A stretch of 64,000 nucleotides of DNA from Mogibacterium sp. (GTDB taxonomy: Bacteria > Bacillota > Clostridia > Peptostreptococcales > Anaerovoracaceae): positions 1 to 64,000 of the forward strand of contig JAFRDH010000019.1 of NCBI GenBank assembly GCA_017403955.1, given 5' to 3'. A model generated the notes under the pieces. That model had not been told where the DNA came from, ran no database searches, and saw only the letters and a program-made list of their open reading frames with translations. The translations under genes and the position numbers were made by a program. Below, one piece after another: positions 18,777-27,965 of the stretch (position 1 is the first letter of the stretch; each line of letters starts with the position of its first letter).

Positions 18777-20408
18777 ATGAACAGACCGGCAAAGCAGCTC
18801 AGCCATCCCTCACTTTCAGAGATAAAGCTTCTGGCGGGATCGCCTTTTTATGACAGGCAGAAGAATATGAACGACTTCCTTCTTGCGCAGGATGATGACA
18901 GGATGCTCTATAATTTCCGCAAAGCATCCGGGCTTTCAGTGCGCGGCGCATTGCCGATGACAGGATGGGATGCCGAAGAATGCAAATTGAAAGGTCATAC
19001 AACAGGTCACTACTTGTCAGGACTGGCTCTTGCATACTCCGCAACAGGCGATGAAAGATTTCTCAGAAAACTCGAGTACATGGTCAGCGGTCTTGCAGAA
19101 TGTCAGGAAGCATTCTCGTCAGTTCCCGGCATACACAAAGGGTTTCTGAGTGCCTATAACGAAGAACAGTTCGATTTACTGGAAGAATTCACCAAGTATC
19201 CTGAGATCTGGGCGCCGTATTATACACTCGACAAAATCATGTCCGGGCTTCTGGATGCATACGAGCTTGCAGGGGTCGGTCAGGCTTTGCAAATACTAGA
19301 TCCTCTCGGAGACTGGGTCTATGCGAGGCTTTCCCGTCTTCCGGGCGAGCAGCGCGGGAAAATGTGGTCAATGTATATCGCCGGTGAATACGGCGGAATG
19401 ATAGGAACTATGATCAGACTCGGCAGAATAACCGGCAAGGAGTCTCACATCAAGGCAGCACGCCTATTCGAGAATCCTGCTCTTTTCGGTCAGATGGAAG
19501 CAGGCCGGGATGAGCTCGATAACATGCATGCGAACCAGCATATCCCTCAGATCATCGGAGCTCTTGAAATGTATTCCGTCTGCGGTGACAATAAGTATCT
19601 TGATATAGCCCGCAACTTCGCTGAGATCGTTACAGAACATCATTATTACCTGACAGGCGGGACCGGGGAAGGAGAATTGTTCCACGCGCCGGATTCAGAG
19701 CTTTCTTACCTGACGGACAAGACGCAGGAAAGCTGCGCGAGTTTTAACATGCTGAGGCTCATAGGACGTCTACATGAATATCTTCCTTCGCCTCGCCTTA
19801 TGGCTCACTACGAACGCACTTTATTCAATCACCTGCTTATGTCGCAAAGCCACAGTGCTGACGGCGGAACGACTTACTTCCTTCCGCTCACTCCGGGAAG
19901 CGTCAAACATTATGAAACAGAAGAAAACAGTTGCTGCCACGGCACAGGTATGGAAAGCCGCTATCGCTTTATGCGGGATATTTTTGCATATGATGAAAAT
20001 GTCATGAGAATAGAGCTGCCGGTTTCTTCTTCTCTCAGGGGAGCTGAGGATCTCGAAGTCACCTTCGGCAACGACGGAAAACTCAGGATCAGGGCTTTAA
20101 GCAAAATGAAAAGAGCCCTTTCCGTGAGAATACCGGAATGGGCTCTGGATAAATATCCTGATGTGAAAGATGGTTATCTGACAATGCCGGGACTTGGCGA
20201 AGGCGAATCCGTTGAGCTTGACTTCCCTTCCGTCACCCGGAGAATATATGCCGCATCAGATAATAATATCTTCGTTCTGGCAAAAGGTCCATATCTGCTT
20301 GCAGAAGTCTCCGAAGATAAAGAGCTCCGCAAGCCTTCAGACGATGCGGGCCTGCTTCCTCTCCACCGGATTGATCAAGAGCATTACCACATCTATTTCA
20401 GGAAATAA
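18777..20408 (+). CDS. GH127-family glycoside hydrolase (DUF1680)
   Basis: 543-residue relative of HypBA1, a zinc-dependent retaining beta-L-arabinofuranosidase that uses a Cys nucleophile. The (alpha/alpha)6 barrel region is clear: KGHTTGHYLSGLAL near 65, GKMWSMYIAGEYGGM near 200, and the Zn/nucleophile region with QESCASFNM and ENSCCHGTGMESR, which supplies the adjacent Cys pair. It is shorter than the roughly 650 residues of HypBA1, so the C-terminal beta domains are reduced. No signal peptide: a cytoplasmic enzyme acting on imported sugars. GCGGAGG precedes the ATG. No other sugar gene is nearby, so the substrate could differ. Confidence 0.85.
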   Translation: MNRPAKQLSHPSLSEIKLLAGSPFYDRQKNMNDFLLAQDDDRMLYNFRKASGLSVRGALPMTGWDAEECKLKGHTTGHYLSGLALAYSATGDERFLRKLEYMVSGLAECQEAFSSVPGIHKGFLSAYNEEQFDLLEEFTKYPEIWAPYYTLDKIMSGLLDAYELAGVGQALQILDPLGDWVYARLSRLPGEQRGKMWSMYIAGEYGGMIGTMIRLGRITGKESHIKAARLFENPALFGQMEAGRDELDNMHANQHIPQIIGALEMYSVCGDNKYLDIARNFAEIVTEHHYYLTGGTGEGELFHAPDSELSYLTDKTQESCASFNMLRLIGRLHEYLPSPRLMAHYERTLFNHLLMSQSHSADGGTTYFLPLTPGSVKHYETEENSCCHGTGMESRYRFMRDIFAYDENVMRIELPVSSSLRGAEDLEVTFGNDGKLRIRALSKMKRALSVRIPEWALDKYPDVKDGYLTMPGLGEGESVELDFPSVTRRIYAASDNNIFVLAKGPYLLAEVSEDKELRKPSDDAGLLPLHRIDQEHYHIYFRK

Positions 20409-20415
20409 TGCTGTA

Positions 20416-21351
20416 TCATTCAGCGAAGAGTGGTGTTGACAGATATCTGTCTCCTGAGTCAGGCAGTATGACTACAATAGTCTTGCCTGCATTCTCTTCT
20501 CTTGCCGCGAGGATCGATGCTGCTTTGAGTGCAGCTCCGGCAGAAATACCTACCAGTATTCCCTCAGCTCCTGCAAATCTCTTTCCCTCTGCAAAGGCGT
20601 CATCATTCTCTATCGCGAGCACTTCATCATAAACCGATGTATCAAGCGTATCAGGTACGAAGCCTGCGCCGATGCCCTGGATCTTATGCGGTCCGGATGC
20701 TCCTTTTGAAAGGACAGGGCTTGTCGCAGGTTCAACTGCAACCACCTTGATGTCCGGATTCTTTTCTTTCAGATACTTGCCGGTCCCTGACAATGTACCG
20801 CCTGTTCCTACTCCGGCAACAAGAATATCTACGCTTCCGTCTGTCTGATCCCAGATCTCAGGTCCTGTCGTTTCATAATGCGCCACAGGATTGGCCGGAT
20901 TGACAAACTGTCCGAGGATAACTGAGCCTTCGATTTCTTTATTGAGTTCTTCGGCTTTGGCGATAGCACCCTTCATGCCCTTGCTTCCCTCTGTAAGTAC
21001 GAGCTCTGCCCCATAAGCTCTGAGCATAGTTCTTCTCTCAACGCTCATTGTGTCAGGAAGTGTAAGTATCGCTTTATACCCTCTTGCGGTAGCAACTGCA
21101 GCAAGTCCGATGCCGGTGTTGCCGCTGGTAGGTTCAATTATCGTAGCCCCCTTGCTGATAATGCCCTTCTCCTCTGCATCCGTGATCATCTTGAGCGCGA
21201 TCCTGTCCTTTACCGATCCTGCAGGGTTGAGGTACTCAAGTTTAGCGAGTATATTCGCGCCGGTGATACCTGCTTCCTGAGCATAACGGTTCAGCTTAAG
21301 TATCGGTGTTCCGCCGATGAGTTCAGTCATACTTTGTTTGATATCTGCCAT
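20416..21351 (-). CDS. cysK: Cysteine synthase A
   Basis: O-acetylserine sulfhydrylase of 311 residues that makes cysteine from O-acetylserine and sulfide with PLP. The PLP lysine is in NPAGSVKDR, the substrate loop is PTSGNTGIG, and the phosphate-binding loop GVGTGGTLSGTG is present. It ends with the usual C-terminal region PDSGDRYLST. The ATG at 21351 follows GGGGG; an in-frame ATG at 21399 lies in the operator/promoter and is rejected. The promoter carries a palindrome typical of Rrf2-family (CymR/IscR-like) control. Its 3' end is 7 nt from the convergent GH127 stop. Confidence 0.95.
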   Translation of the reverse strand: MADIKQSMTELIGGTPILKLNRYAQEAGITGANILAKLEYLNPAGSVKDRIALKMITDAEEKGIISKGATIIEPTSGNTGIGLAAVATARGYKAILTLPDTMSVERRTMLRAYGAELVLTEGSKGMKGAIAKAEELNKEIEGSVILGQFVNPANPVAHYETTGPEIWDQTDGSVDILVAGVGTGGTLSGTGKYLKEKNPDIKVVAVEPATSPVLSKGASGPHKIQGIGAGFVPDTLDTSVYDEVLAIENDDAFAEGKRFAGAEGILVGISAGAALKAASILAAREENAGKTIVVILPDSGDRYLSTPLFAE

Positions 21352-21370
21352 GATTAATACCCCCTTTTTA

Positions 21371-21419
21371 ATTCCTACTAATTTAGTAGGAATATACACC
21401 TATTCGCAAAGCATGTCAA
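21371..21419 (-). promoter_or_regulatory. cysK promoter with Rrf2-like palindromic operator
   Basis: On the minus strand TTGACA (21414-21419), a 17-nt spacer and TATATT (21391-21396) form a near-consensus promoter. A 10-bp inverted repeat, ATTCCTACTA/TAGTAGGAAT with a 3-nt centre (21371-21393), overlaps the -10 and start site. Its position implies repression, probably by a CymR/IscR-like Rrf2 protein when cysteine or sulfide is plentiful; no such gene is in the window. Confidence 0.8.
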
Positions 21420-21453
21420 CACCTTTTTCCCAAAAGGTTGACTGAAAGTCATA

Positions 21454-21480
21454 TTGACTGTAAAATTTTGACAGTATAAT
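21454..21480 (+). promoter_or_regulatory. Divergent promoter for the TIGR00300-family gene
   Basis: TTGACT (21454-21459), a short 15-nt spacer, TATAAT (21475-21480), 42 nt before the ATG. Three direct TTGACWG words (21438, 21454, 21468) overlap it. Confidence 0.6.
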
Positions 21481-21522
21481 AACAAAGACACATAAGTGTT
21501 TTTAGCAAGGAGGAATCTTAGA

Positions 21523-22611
21523 ATGTCATTTGAAATGACCCCATATCGCGCACCGGATTTTGAGCAGGAATTATTCAAAGCTTCGCCGGATGCCAGACTT
21601 GAGCCTGCACCTGTCGATGGTGTTGCTCCTGAAGGCTACCACGCAATGAGCATTTTCCCTGAATACTTCAAAATAGAAGGCAAATGGCTCCTCGCTGAGG
21701 AGAGCCGCATGGACTGCGTTCCGGTTTATAAAGACGGCAAAATCCACGTAGTTGAATTCCGCAACCTTGTCAAAGGAGACCTTGTGATTTGCGGAAGAAC
21801 TGAAGATGCTTCGGAAGGTATTTATCTCTACGCAACCGGATTTGAGAATCCCGATACCAAAAGAGATACATTTGCATTCCGTCAGGGTCACTCAAGAGAA
21901 AGCTCATTCTCAAGAGATTATGATGAACTTTATGAACTTCTTCGCTATGAGCATGATCACGGCAAGATCGTTTGGGTCATGGGACCTGCTTTTGCATTCG
22001 ACCACGATGCACGTGATGCCTTTGCCAAAATAGTAGAAGCCGGCTATGCGCACGCTGTTCTGGCAGGAAACGCCCTTGCAACACATGACCTTGAAGGTGC
22101 GTACCTTAACACCGCGCTCGGCCAGAATATATATACTCAGGAGAGTCAGCCGAACGGACACTACAACCATCTCGATACGATCAACAGAGTCCGCTATTAC
22201 GGTTCTATCCGCAAATTCATCGAAGAAGAGCACATCGACAACGGCATCATTTATTCATGCGAGAAGTGCAATGTACCTTATGTGCTTGCCGGCTCAATCA
22301 GAGATGACGGCCCGCTCCCTCCTGTTTACGGAAATGTTTATGAAGCACAGGATGTCATGCGTGATCAGGTGAGAGATGCTACAACAGTCATCTGCCTCGC
22401 AACTACGCTTCACACGATCGCCATAGGCAACATGACACCTTCATACAGAGTTCTCAAAGACGGTACCATACGCAAAGTATTCTTCTACTGTGTAGATATC
22501 TCGGAGTTCACAGTCAACAAACTGTCAGACCGCGGCAGCCTCTCATCGAAGGGAATCGTTACTAACGTACAGGACTTCATAGTCAACATAGCAAAAGGAC
22601 TGAAATTGTAA
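21523..22611 (+). CDS. TIGR00300/LOR-SDH-type protein, ornithine cyclodeaminase-like
   Basis: 362-residue protein resembling TIGR00300, the domain that forms archaeal-type ornithine cyclodeaminase and the C-terminal half of cyanobacterial AgrE/ArgZ (ornithine to proline + NH3). The diagnostic stretch is CNVPYVLAGSIRDDGPLPPV near 250-270, with VWVMGPAFAFDHDARDAF as the nucleotide-fold part. The N-terminal arginine dihydrolase module of AgrE/ArgZ is absent. AAGGAGG stands 8 nt before the ATG at 21523. Single gene with its own promoter and terminator; activity is inferred from family only. Confidence 0.75.
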   Translation: MSFEMTPYRAPDFEQELFKASPDARLEPAPVDGVAPEGYHAMSIFPEYFKIEGKWLLAEESRMDCVPVYKDGKIHVVEFRNLVKGDLVICGRTEDASEGIYLYATGFENPDTKRDTFAFRQGHSRESSFSRDYDELYELLRYEHDHGKIVWVMGPAFAFDHDARDAFAKIVEAGYAHAVLAGNALATHDLEGAYLNTALGQNIYTQESQPNGHYNHLDTINRVRYYGSIRKFIEEEHIDNGIIYSCEKCNVPYVLAGSIRDDGPLPPVYGNVYEAQDVMRDQVRDATTVICLATTLHTIAIGNMTPSYRVLKDGTIRKVFFYCVDISEFTVNKLSDRGSLSSKGIVTNVQDFIVNIAKGLKL

Positions 22612-22638
22612 AAAAAAAAGCGTATTCTGCTGAATCAT

Positions 22639-22670
22639 AAAAGACAGGAGGCAAGTGCTTCCTGTCTTTT
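22639..22670 (+). terminator. Terminator after the TIGR00300-family gene
   Basis: Fourteen-base-pair stem AAAAGACAGGAGGC / GCTTCCTGTCTTTT with one G-T pair; its A-rich left and T-rich right flanks allow use from both directions. Confidence 0.8.
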
Positions 22671-22698
22671 GCGTTGCATAGATCATTATCCGTAAAAA

Positions 22699-23187
22699 TC
22701 ACATCTTCACAAAGTGTATCTCATTGCCGTGAGCCTTGAGGAGTTTGACGACATCTCTTGTGTTTACGAAAACTGTAGCTGTATTGTCGCAGGGATGTAT
22801 TCCCATGATCTTGTTCTCATAGTCTTTGTCAAAGAAAACGATCACGTCCTTTTCTTCGTTGTTGAGGATACCGAAAGGTGTAACAGCCCCGCGGTAGAGT
22901 CCCATTTTCTCCATAAGGTCTTCTTCAGAAGCAAATGTCAGAGGGCGTGTATCATGCTCTTTGCGGAACTCCTTGAGGTTGATCTTCTTGTCCTCCAGGC
23001 ATGTGATCAGATAATACTTGCGTTTCTTGTCATCTCTGATGAAAAGATTCTTCGCGATCAGATCAGGATACGGAAGATCGCAATCGAGCATCTCATCGAT
23101 CGTATAAACAGCCTGATGTTCTACGATATCGTATTTTATTTTCTTGCTGTCGAGAAGATCGACAATGTCCTGCTTGGTAAGTGGCAT
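22699..23187 (-). CDS. YbaK/ProX-type aminoacyl-tRNA deacylase
   Basis: 162-residue stand-alone trans-editing protein related to the INS domain of ProRS (ProXp/YbaK/PrdX group), which removes wrongly attached amino acids such as Ala from tRNA-Pro. Recognised by AKNLFIRDDKKRKYYLITCLEDKKINLK, given here only as a landmark at about residues 45-72, and GLYRGAVTPFGILN with the GxxxP substrate loop. AAGGGG precedes the ATG. It lies 17 nt downstream of the HerA-like ATPase gene and is probably co-transcribed with it. Confidence 0.88.
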   Translation of the reverse strand: MPLTKQDIVDLLDSKKIKYDIVEHQAVYTIDEMLDCDLPYPDLIAKNLFIRDDKKRKYYLITCLEDKKINLKEFRKEHDTRPLTFASEEDLMEKMGLYRGAVTPFGILNNEEKDVIVFFDKDYENKIMGIHPCDNTATVFVNTRDVVKLLKAHGNEIHFVKM

Positions 23188-23204
23188 GTTATTCCCCTTT
23201 CTGA

Positions 23205-24875
23205 TTATTTCCTGAAAAGTGTTCCGAACAAATTGCGTCCGAGGGAAGCTCCTATATTGCCTCCGATCGTTTTTCCTTTCTTGCCGAGAACCGCTTCACC
23301 TATTACTTTACCTACTTCTCTGCCTATGGATCCTCCGGTCGATCTTACGACCTGACGCGTACCGGATCTGCCCAGCAGATTTTCAGCCATGTTGCCGATA
23401 GCAGAGCCCTGTTCTTCGACCTCTTTTGCAGAAGCGACGGTCTTCTCAGGCTCAGGTTCTCTTTCCTGCGTCACTTCGACTTCTACTGCCTGCTCAGGCT
23501 GCGGAGTCTCTACAGGCGTATTGAAATCTGCGCTGTAAGTATAACCGCCCCCTGCCTGGACCGGTGTCTTAGCTGCCCTGCCGGTAATGACTTCATAAGC
23601 CGAAACATCATCGATCATAGTTTCATACTTGCTGTTGAGGATCGATTCCTGAACGAGAGTTGCCCGTTCCTCATCAGTCAGAGCTCCCATGCGGCTCTCC
23701 GGAGGGAGAACGAATGCGTGCTGTGCTACTGACGGTGCGCCTTTCTCATCAAGAAGTGAAACGACCGCTTCACCTGTTCCGAGCCCCAGAAGGAGCTGTT
23801 CAGTGTCAAATTCCGGATTGACTCTGAATGCATCTGCAGCTGCTTTGACTACTCTCTGTTCTGCAGGTGTATAAGCATGGAGTCCGTGTTCTATCTTATT
23901 GCCCAGCTGTGACATTACCGCATTCGGAATGTCTCCCGGACTCTGTGTTACGAAGAATATTGAAACGCCTTTGGATCTTATCAGCTTGACTACCTGTTCG
24001 ATTTTCTCAAGCAGGCTCTTCGATGCATTCTTGAATAACAGATGTGCTTCATCGAAGAAGAACACGATTCTAGGCTTCTCAGGATTTCCGATCTCAGGAA
24101 GAACATCAAACAGTTCCGACAACAGATAGAGCATAAATGCTGAATACAATCTCGGTTTGTTGATGAGTGTCTCTGCATCGAGGATATTGATGATCCCTCT
24201 TCCGTCAGGTGCCTGCAGGAAGAAATCTCTGATATCGATCGCAGGTTCTCCGAAGAATTTGTCCGCACCTTCTGCCTCAAGAGCTACAATCGCGCGGATA
24301 ATAGTCGAAGCAGTCTGCTGCGGGATATTGCCGTAATCCATTTTGAAATCGTCAGAATGGTCTGCCGCGTACTGCAGCATAGCCTTCATGTCCTTAGTAT
24401 CGATCAGAATCAGTCCGAGGTCGTCAGCGATCTTGAAAATGACCTGCATAAGCTCTGTCTGTGTATCGTTCAGGTCAAGCACCTGTGAGAAAAGCTGAGG
24501 CCCCATCTCCGAAACAGTAGTACGGAGCGGAGTTCCTTTCTGTGCGTAAATGTCGAAAATCGAAACAGGATAGCCTTCATAAACGAATTCATCTCTGATG
24601 CTGAATCTGTCAAGTCTCTTCTGCATGCCTTCGTTGTCATCGCCGGCAACAGCTATGCCCGCCATATCACCCTTGACATCGGACATAAATACCGGTACTC
24701 CGAGCTGAGAAAAACTCTCTGCGAGCACCTTGAGTGTGACGGATTTGCCTGTACCTGTTGCACCGCAGATAAAGCCATGTCTGTTGGCCTTGTCAGGTCT
24801 CATACAGATCTTTCCGCCAATAACGCCTTCATCATTGCCCTCTCTGGCAAAGTAAATCATTCCGTTATCTATCAT
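23205..24875 (-). CDS. HerA-like DUF853 ATPase
   Basis: 556-residue P-loop ATPase of the HerA/FtsK superfamily (DUF853, 'helicase HerA-like'). Walker A is GATGTGKSVT at about 38-47, Walker B is RIVFFFDEAHLLF near 265-277, and a sensor region SIFFVTQSPGDIP follows. Residues about 440-490 form an acidic, Pro/Glu-rich linker, and the end is Gly-rich (GRSGTRQVVRSTGGSIGREVG), which may bind membrane or nucleic acid. Biological role unknown. The ribosome site GGAGCGG is good. Divergent from the M16C peptidase gene. Confidence 0.88.
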   Translation of the reverse strand: MIDNGMIYFAREGNDEGVIGGKICMRPDKANRHGFICGATGTGKSVTLKVLAESFSQLGVPVFMSDVKGDMAGIAVAGDDNEGMQKRLDRFSIRDEFVYEGYPVSIFDIYAQKGTPLRTTVSEMGPQLFSQVLDLNDTQTELMQVIFKIADDLGLILIDTKDMKAMLQYAADHSDDFKMDYGNIPQQTASTIIRAIVALEAEGADKFFGEPAIDIRDFFLQAPDGRGIINILDAETLINKPRLYSAFMLYLLSELFDVLPEIGNPEKPRIVFFFDEAHLLFKNASKSLLEKIEQVVKLIRSKGVSIFFVTQSPGDIPNAVMSQLGNKIEHGLHAYTPAEQRVVKAAADAFRVNPEFDTEQLLLGLGTGEAVVSLLDEKGAPSVAQHAFVLPPESRMGALTDEERATLVQESILNSKYETMIDDVSAYEVITGRAAKTPVQAGGGYTYSADFNTPVETPQPEQAVEVEVTQEREPEPEKTVASAKEVEEQGSAIGNMAENLLGRSGTRQVVRSTGGSIGREVGKVIGEAVLGKKGKTIGGNIGASLGRNLFGTLFRK

Positions 24876-25034
24876 AGTAGCCGCTCCTTTGGTTCAATTG
24901 TCCTATTTGAAGTACATTATAACACAATACGAAGCCATAAGGGGTTTCCATTCAAGTTAATAATGATATAATTAATGAGTTAGAGATATTTTCCTTCTAT
25001 ACTAACCAATCACGATCAGCAAAGAGGTAAACTG

Positions 25035-27950
25035 ATGACTTTGAATAATAACGACAGATTGTACGGCTTCACCGTTACAGGGATCAGAGATATTCCTGAA
25101 TTCGATGGCAAGCTCATTGAGATGACGCATGACAAAACCGGCGCCGGTCTTATCTGGGCGAGCAGCAGCGAAGAGAACAAGCTGTTTTCCGTTGGTTTTA
25201 AAACTCTGCCCGAGGACAGCACCGGGGTATTTCACATCTTAGAGCATTCTGTTCTCTGCGGATCCGATCAGTATCCGGTCAAAGAACCTTTTGTCGAGCT
25301 GCTCAAGACCTCGATGAATACGTTCCTTAATGCTATGACTTATTCAGACAAGACCCTGTATCCTGTCTCAAGCAAGATCGAGCAGGACTATCTCAATCTC
25401 ATGGGGGTCTATCTGGATGCTGTTTTCTGTCCGCGCATTCTGTCAGAGCCTAACATTTTCTACCAGGAAGGCTGGCATATCGACACGAGCGGCGATGCAC
25501 CGCTGTACAAGGGCGTTGTGTTCAACGAAATGAAAGGTGCTATGTCTGATGTCGACCAGGTCGCAGAGAGAGCTCTTGTAAGTCTCCTCTTTCCTGACAA
25601 TTGCTATGGATTTAATTCAGGCGGTGACCCGGAAGTCATCCCTGATCTGACTTATGATGATTTCATCGCAAGGTACAAGAGGTTCTACCACCCGTCCAAT
25701 TCCTATTTCTATCTGGATGGTGATATTCCTCTTGAAAAAACTCTGGCTATGATCGATTCCTATATTTCGAAATATGACAAACTTGAGGATATTCCGAAGA
25801 TCGTCATGCAGGAGCCAAAGGTTTCGGAGCTGACAATGCGTTATGAAGCCGGTAGTGAAAACGACAAAGCTATTATTGCTTTTGGCCGGATAGTCGGCAC
25901 GTGGGAAGAAGCCGACAAACTTCTCGCTCTCGGCGTTCTCACCGAGCAGCTGGCAGACTCGAATGAATCTCCTCTCAAAAGAGCAGTTCTTTCATCGGGA
26001 CTTGCCGAGGATATGGAGATCTATCTTTCAGATGGTGTCGCCCAGCCGTACCTGGTGATTCTTTTCCGCGGAGTGGAGCCATCCTCATTCATGGCAGACG
26101 GAACGGATCACGAAGAAGCCGTCAGGCTTGCAGGCAGCAAGCTTCTGTCGATCGTAAAAGAAACCACAGAGTCTGTCATCAGTCAGGGCATTCCTGAAGA
26201 AGATCTCATTGCTTCAGTCAACCAGCTGGATTTCAGATTCAGACAATACCCGGAGCCGCAGGGACTGTACCGTGCAAATGCCGTGCTCAACTCCTGGCTT
26301 TACGGAGGCGATCCCGCACTTTATCTGGGAACCAACGCAGCTATCGAAAGACTCCGCAAGTCGATAAAAGAAGGCATCGCAAGCAAGCTTGCTGAAGAAT
26401 ATTTCACAGACACTGATGCTTACTCAAAGCTCATACTCCTTCCGTCCGCGACATTAGGACAGGAGAAGGCCGCAATTGAAGCACGGCGCGCAGCAGATAT
26501 CGTCGCTTCCATGACAGACAGTGAGAAGCAGGAGCTCGAAGAACTCAACAAAAAACTGCTCGAGTGGCAGGAGACTCCGGACAGTGAGGAAGCTCTTGCA
26601 ACGATTCCTCAGATACAGCTGTCAGATATCAGCCGCATTCCGGAACTGATCAGTACCGAAGTCAGTGAGAAAGACGGCGTCACTGTTCTCTATCACAAGC
26701 TTCCGTCTAACGGGATAGTTTACCTGAATGCATACTTCCCTGTCACGGATCTTACACTCGAAGACCTGCCTTCAGCCGCACTTCTGACAGAGTTCTACAA
26801 AGATCTGCCGACCGAGAATTACAGTGTTACCGCACTTCAGAACAAGATCAGAATGTATGTCGGCTCGATCTCATTCGGTGTCGATATCAACGCCAAGGAC
26901 AAAGACAACAAGAGCTGCACCCCTTGTCTCAGAGCACGCGCCGCAGTTCTTGATGAGAATCTTGAGCATGCTGAGGATCTTATCATCGAGATCCTCACAA
27001 GGACAAAATTCGATGATAAGGAGCTCATTCGTGAACTTGTGACTCAGATCGATGAGGATGGCAAGCGCTATGCTGTCTCTTCGGGGCACAGGATCGCGAT
27101 AGCTGCGGCAAGGTCCGGATATTCCTCACGTGATGCTGCTGCAGAAGCGATCAATGGTTACACATTTATTCAGTACATGCATGAAATGAATGCGGGATTC
27201 GACGAGAAGATCGATGATTTCGTCACTTTCGCGAAGAACCTTATCTGCAGATCTGTTGTGAGATGCGGCGCACTTATGAGCGTCACCGCATCTGAAGAAA
27301 CCGACATAAGCAGGTTGATAAGTATGTTGCCTGAAGGATCGCCAAGACCTGAAATCGCTGAGTACAAAACGCCTCTGCCTTCAAGGCTCGGAATCCAGGT
27401 ACCTGCTTCTGTATCACATGCTGTTCAGGCATATGACCTCAAACAGATGGGTGTGAAACCTGCAGGAAGTATTTCAGTCGCTTCCAACATTCTTTCCCTT
27501 TCATTCCTCTGGAATGAGGTCCGTGTCAAAGGCGGTGCTTACGGAACATCAGTCGCTGCAGCAAGGACCGGTGGTATGCTCTGCTATTCATACAGAGATC
27601 CGAGCCCTTCAAAATCACTCGAAGTATACAAAAAAATGCCCGCCTTCCTGAACGAGTTTGCCGGTTCAGGAGAAATCGGGCTTGATGGTTTCATAATCTC
27701 GACCGTAGCATCGACCGAGCCTCTTATTTCAATAGGTGCCAAAGGCCGTTCAGCTGACGACTTCTGGATCTCAGGATTTACAGATGAGGACAGGATAAGG
27801 GTCCGCAGAGAAATACTCGAGACTTCGGCTCAGGACCTGCTGTCCTGGCAAGAAGCCTTCCGCAATCTCACATCCAACGGCTCAGTATGCGTTATCGGCC
27901 CGAGATCAGCGCTGGAAGCATGTCCTGATCTCGAGATCGTAACTATTTAA
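25035..27950 (+). CDS. PreP-like M16C zinc metallopeptidase
   Basis: 971-residue insulinase-family peptidase of the PreP/Cym1 subgroup, degrading oligopeptides inside a closed chamber. The inverted zinc motif HILEH lies at 67-71, and VVFNEMKGAMSD near 162-173 gives the third zinc ligand Glu. The four-part M16 layout with the central hinge (about 480-520, charged helical) and the C-terminal half with KGGAYG is complete. No signal peptide, so it is cytoplasmic. GAGG precedes the ATG. Single gene, convergent with the TSUP gene. Confidence 0.93.
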   Translation: MTLNNNDRLYGFTVTGIRDIPEFDGKLIEMTHDKTGAGLIWASSSEENKLFSVGFKTLPEDSTGVFHILEHSVLCGSDQYPVKEPFVELLKTSMNTFLNAMTYSDKTLYPVSSKIEQDYLNLMGVYLDAVFCPRILSEPNIFYQEGWHIDTSGDAPLYKGVVFNEMKGAMSDVDQVAERALVSLLFPDNCYGFNSGGDPEVIPDLTYDDFIARYKRFYHPSNSYFYLDGDIPLEKTLAMIDSYISKYDKLEDIPKIVMQEPKVSELTMRYEAGSENDKAIIAFGRIVGTWEEADKLLALGVLTEQLADSNESPLKRAVLSSGLAEDMEIYLSDGVAQPYLVILFRGVEPSSFMADGTDHEEAVRLAGSKLLSIVKETTESVISQGIPEEDLIASVNQLDFRFRQYPEPQGLYRANAVLNSWLYGGDPALYLGTNAAIERLRKSIKEGIASKLAEEYFTDTDAYSKLILLPSATLGQEKAAIEARRAADIVASMTDSEKQELEELNKKLLEWQETPDSEEALATIPQIQLSDISRIPELISTEVSEKDGVTVLYHKLPSNGIVYLNAYFPVTDLTLEDLPSAALLTEFYKDLPTENYSVTALQNKIRMYVGSISFGVDINAKDKDNKSCTPCLRARAAVLDENLEHAEDLIIEILTRTKFDDKELIRELVTQIDEDGKRYAVSSGHRIAIAAARSGYSSRDAAAEAINGYTFIQYMHEMNAGFDEKIDDFVTFAKNLICRSVVRCGALMSVTASEETDISRLISMLPEGSPRPEIAEYKTPLPSRLGIQVPASVSHAVQAYDLKQMGVKPAGSISVASNILSLSFLWNEVRVKGGAYGTSVAAARTGGMLCYSYRDPSPSKSLEVYKKMPAFLNEFAGSGEIGLDGFIISTVASTEPLISIGAKGRSADDFWISGFTDEDRIRVRREILETSAQDLLSWQEAFRNLTSNGSVCVIGPRSALEACPDLEIVTI

Positions 27951-27965
27951 TTTATCAGATTCTGA

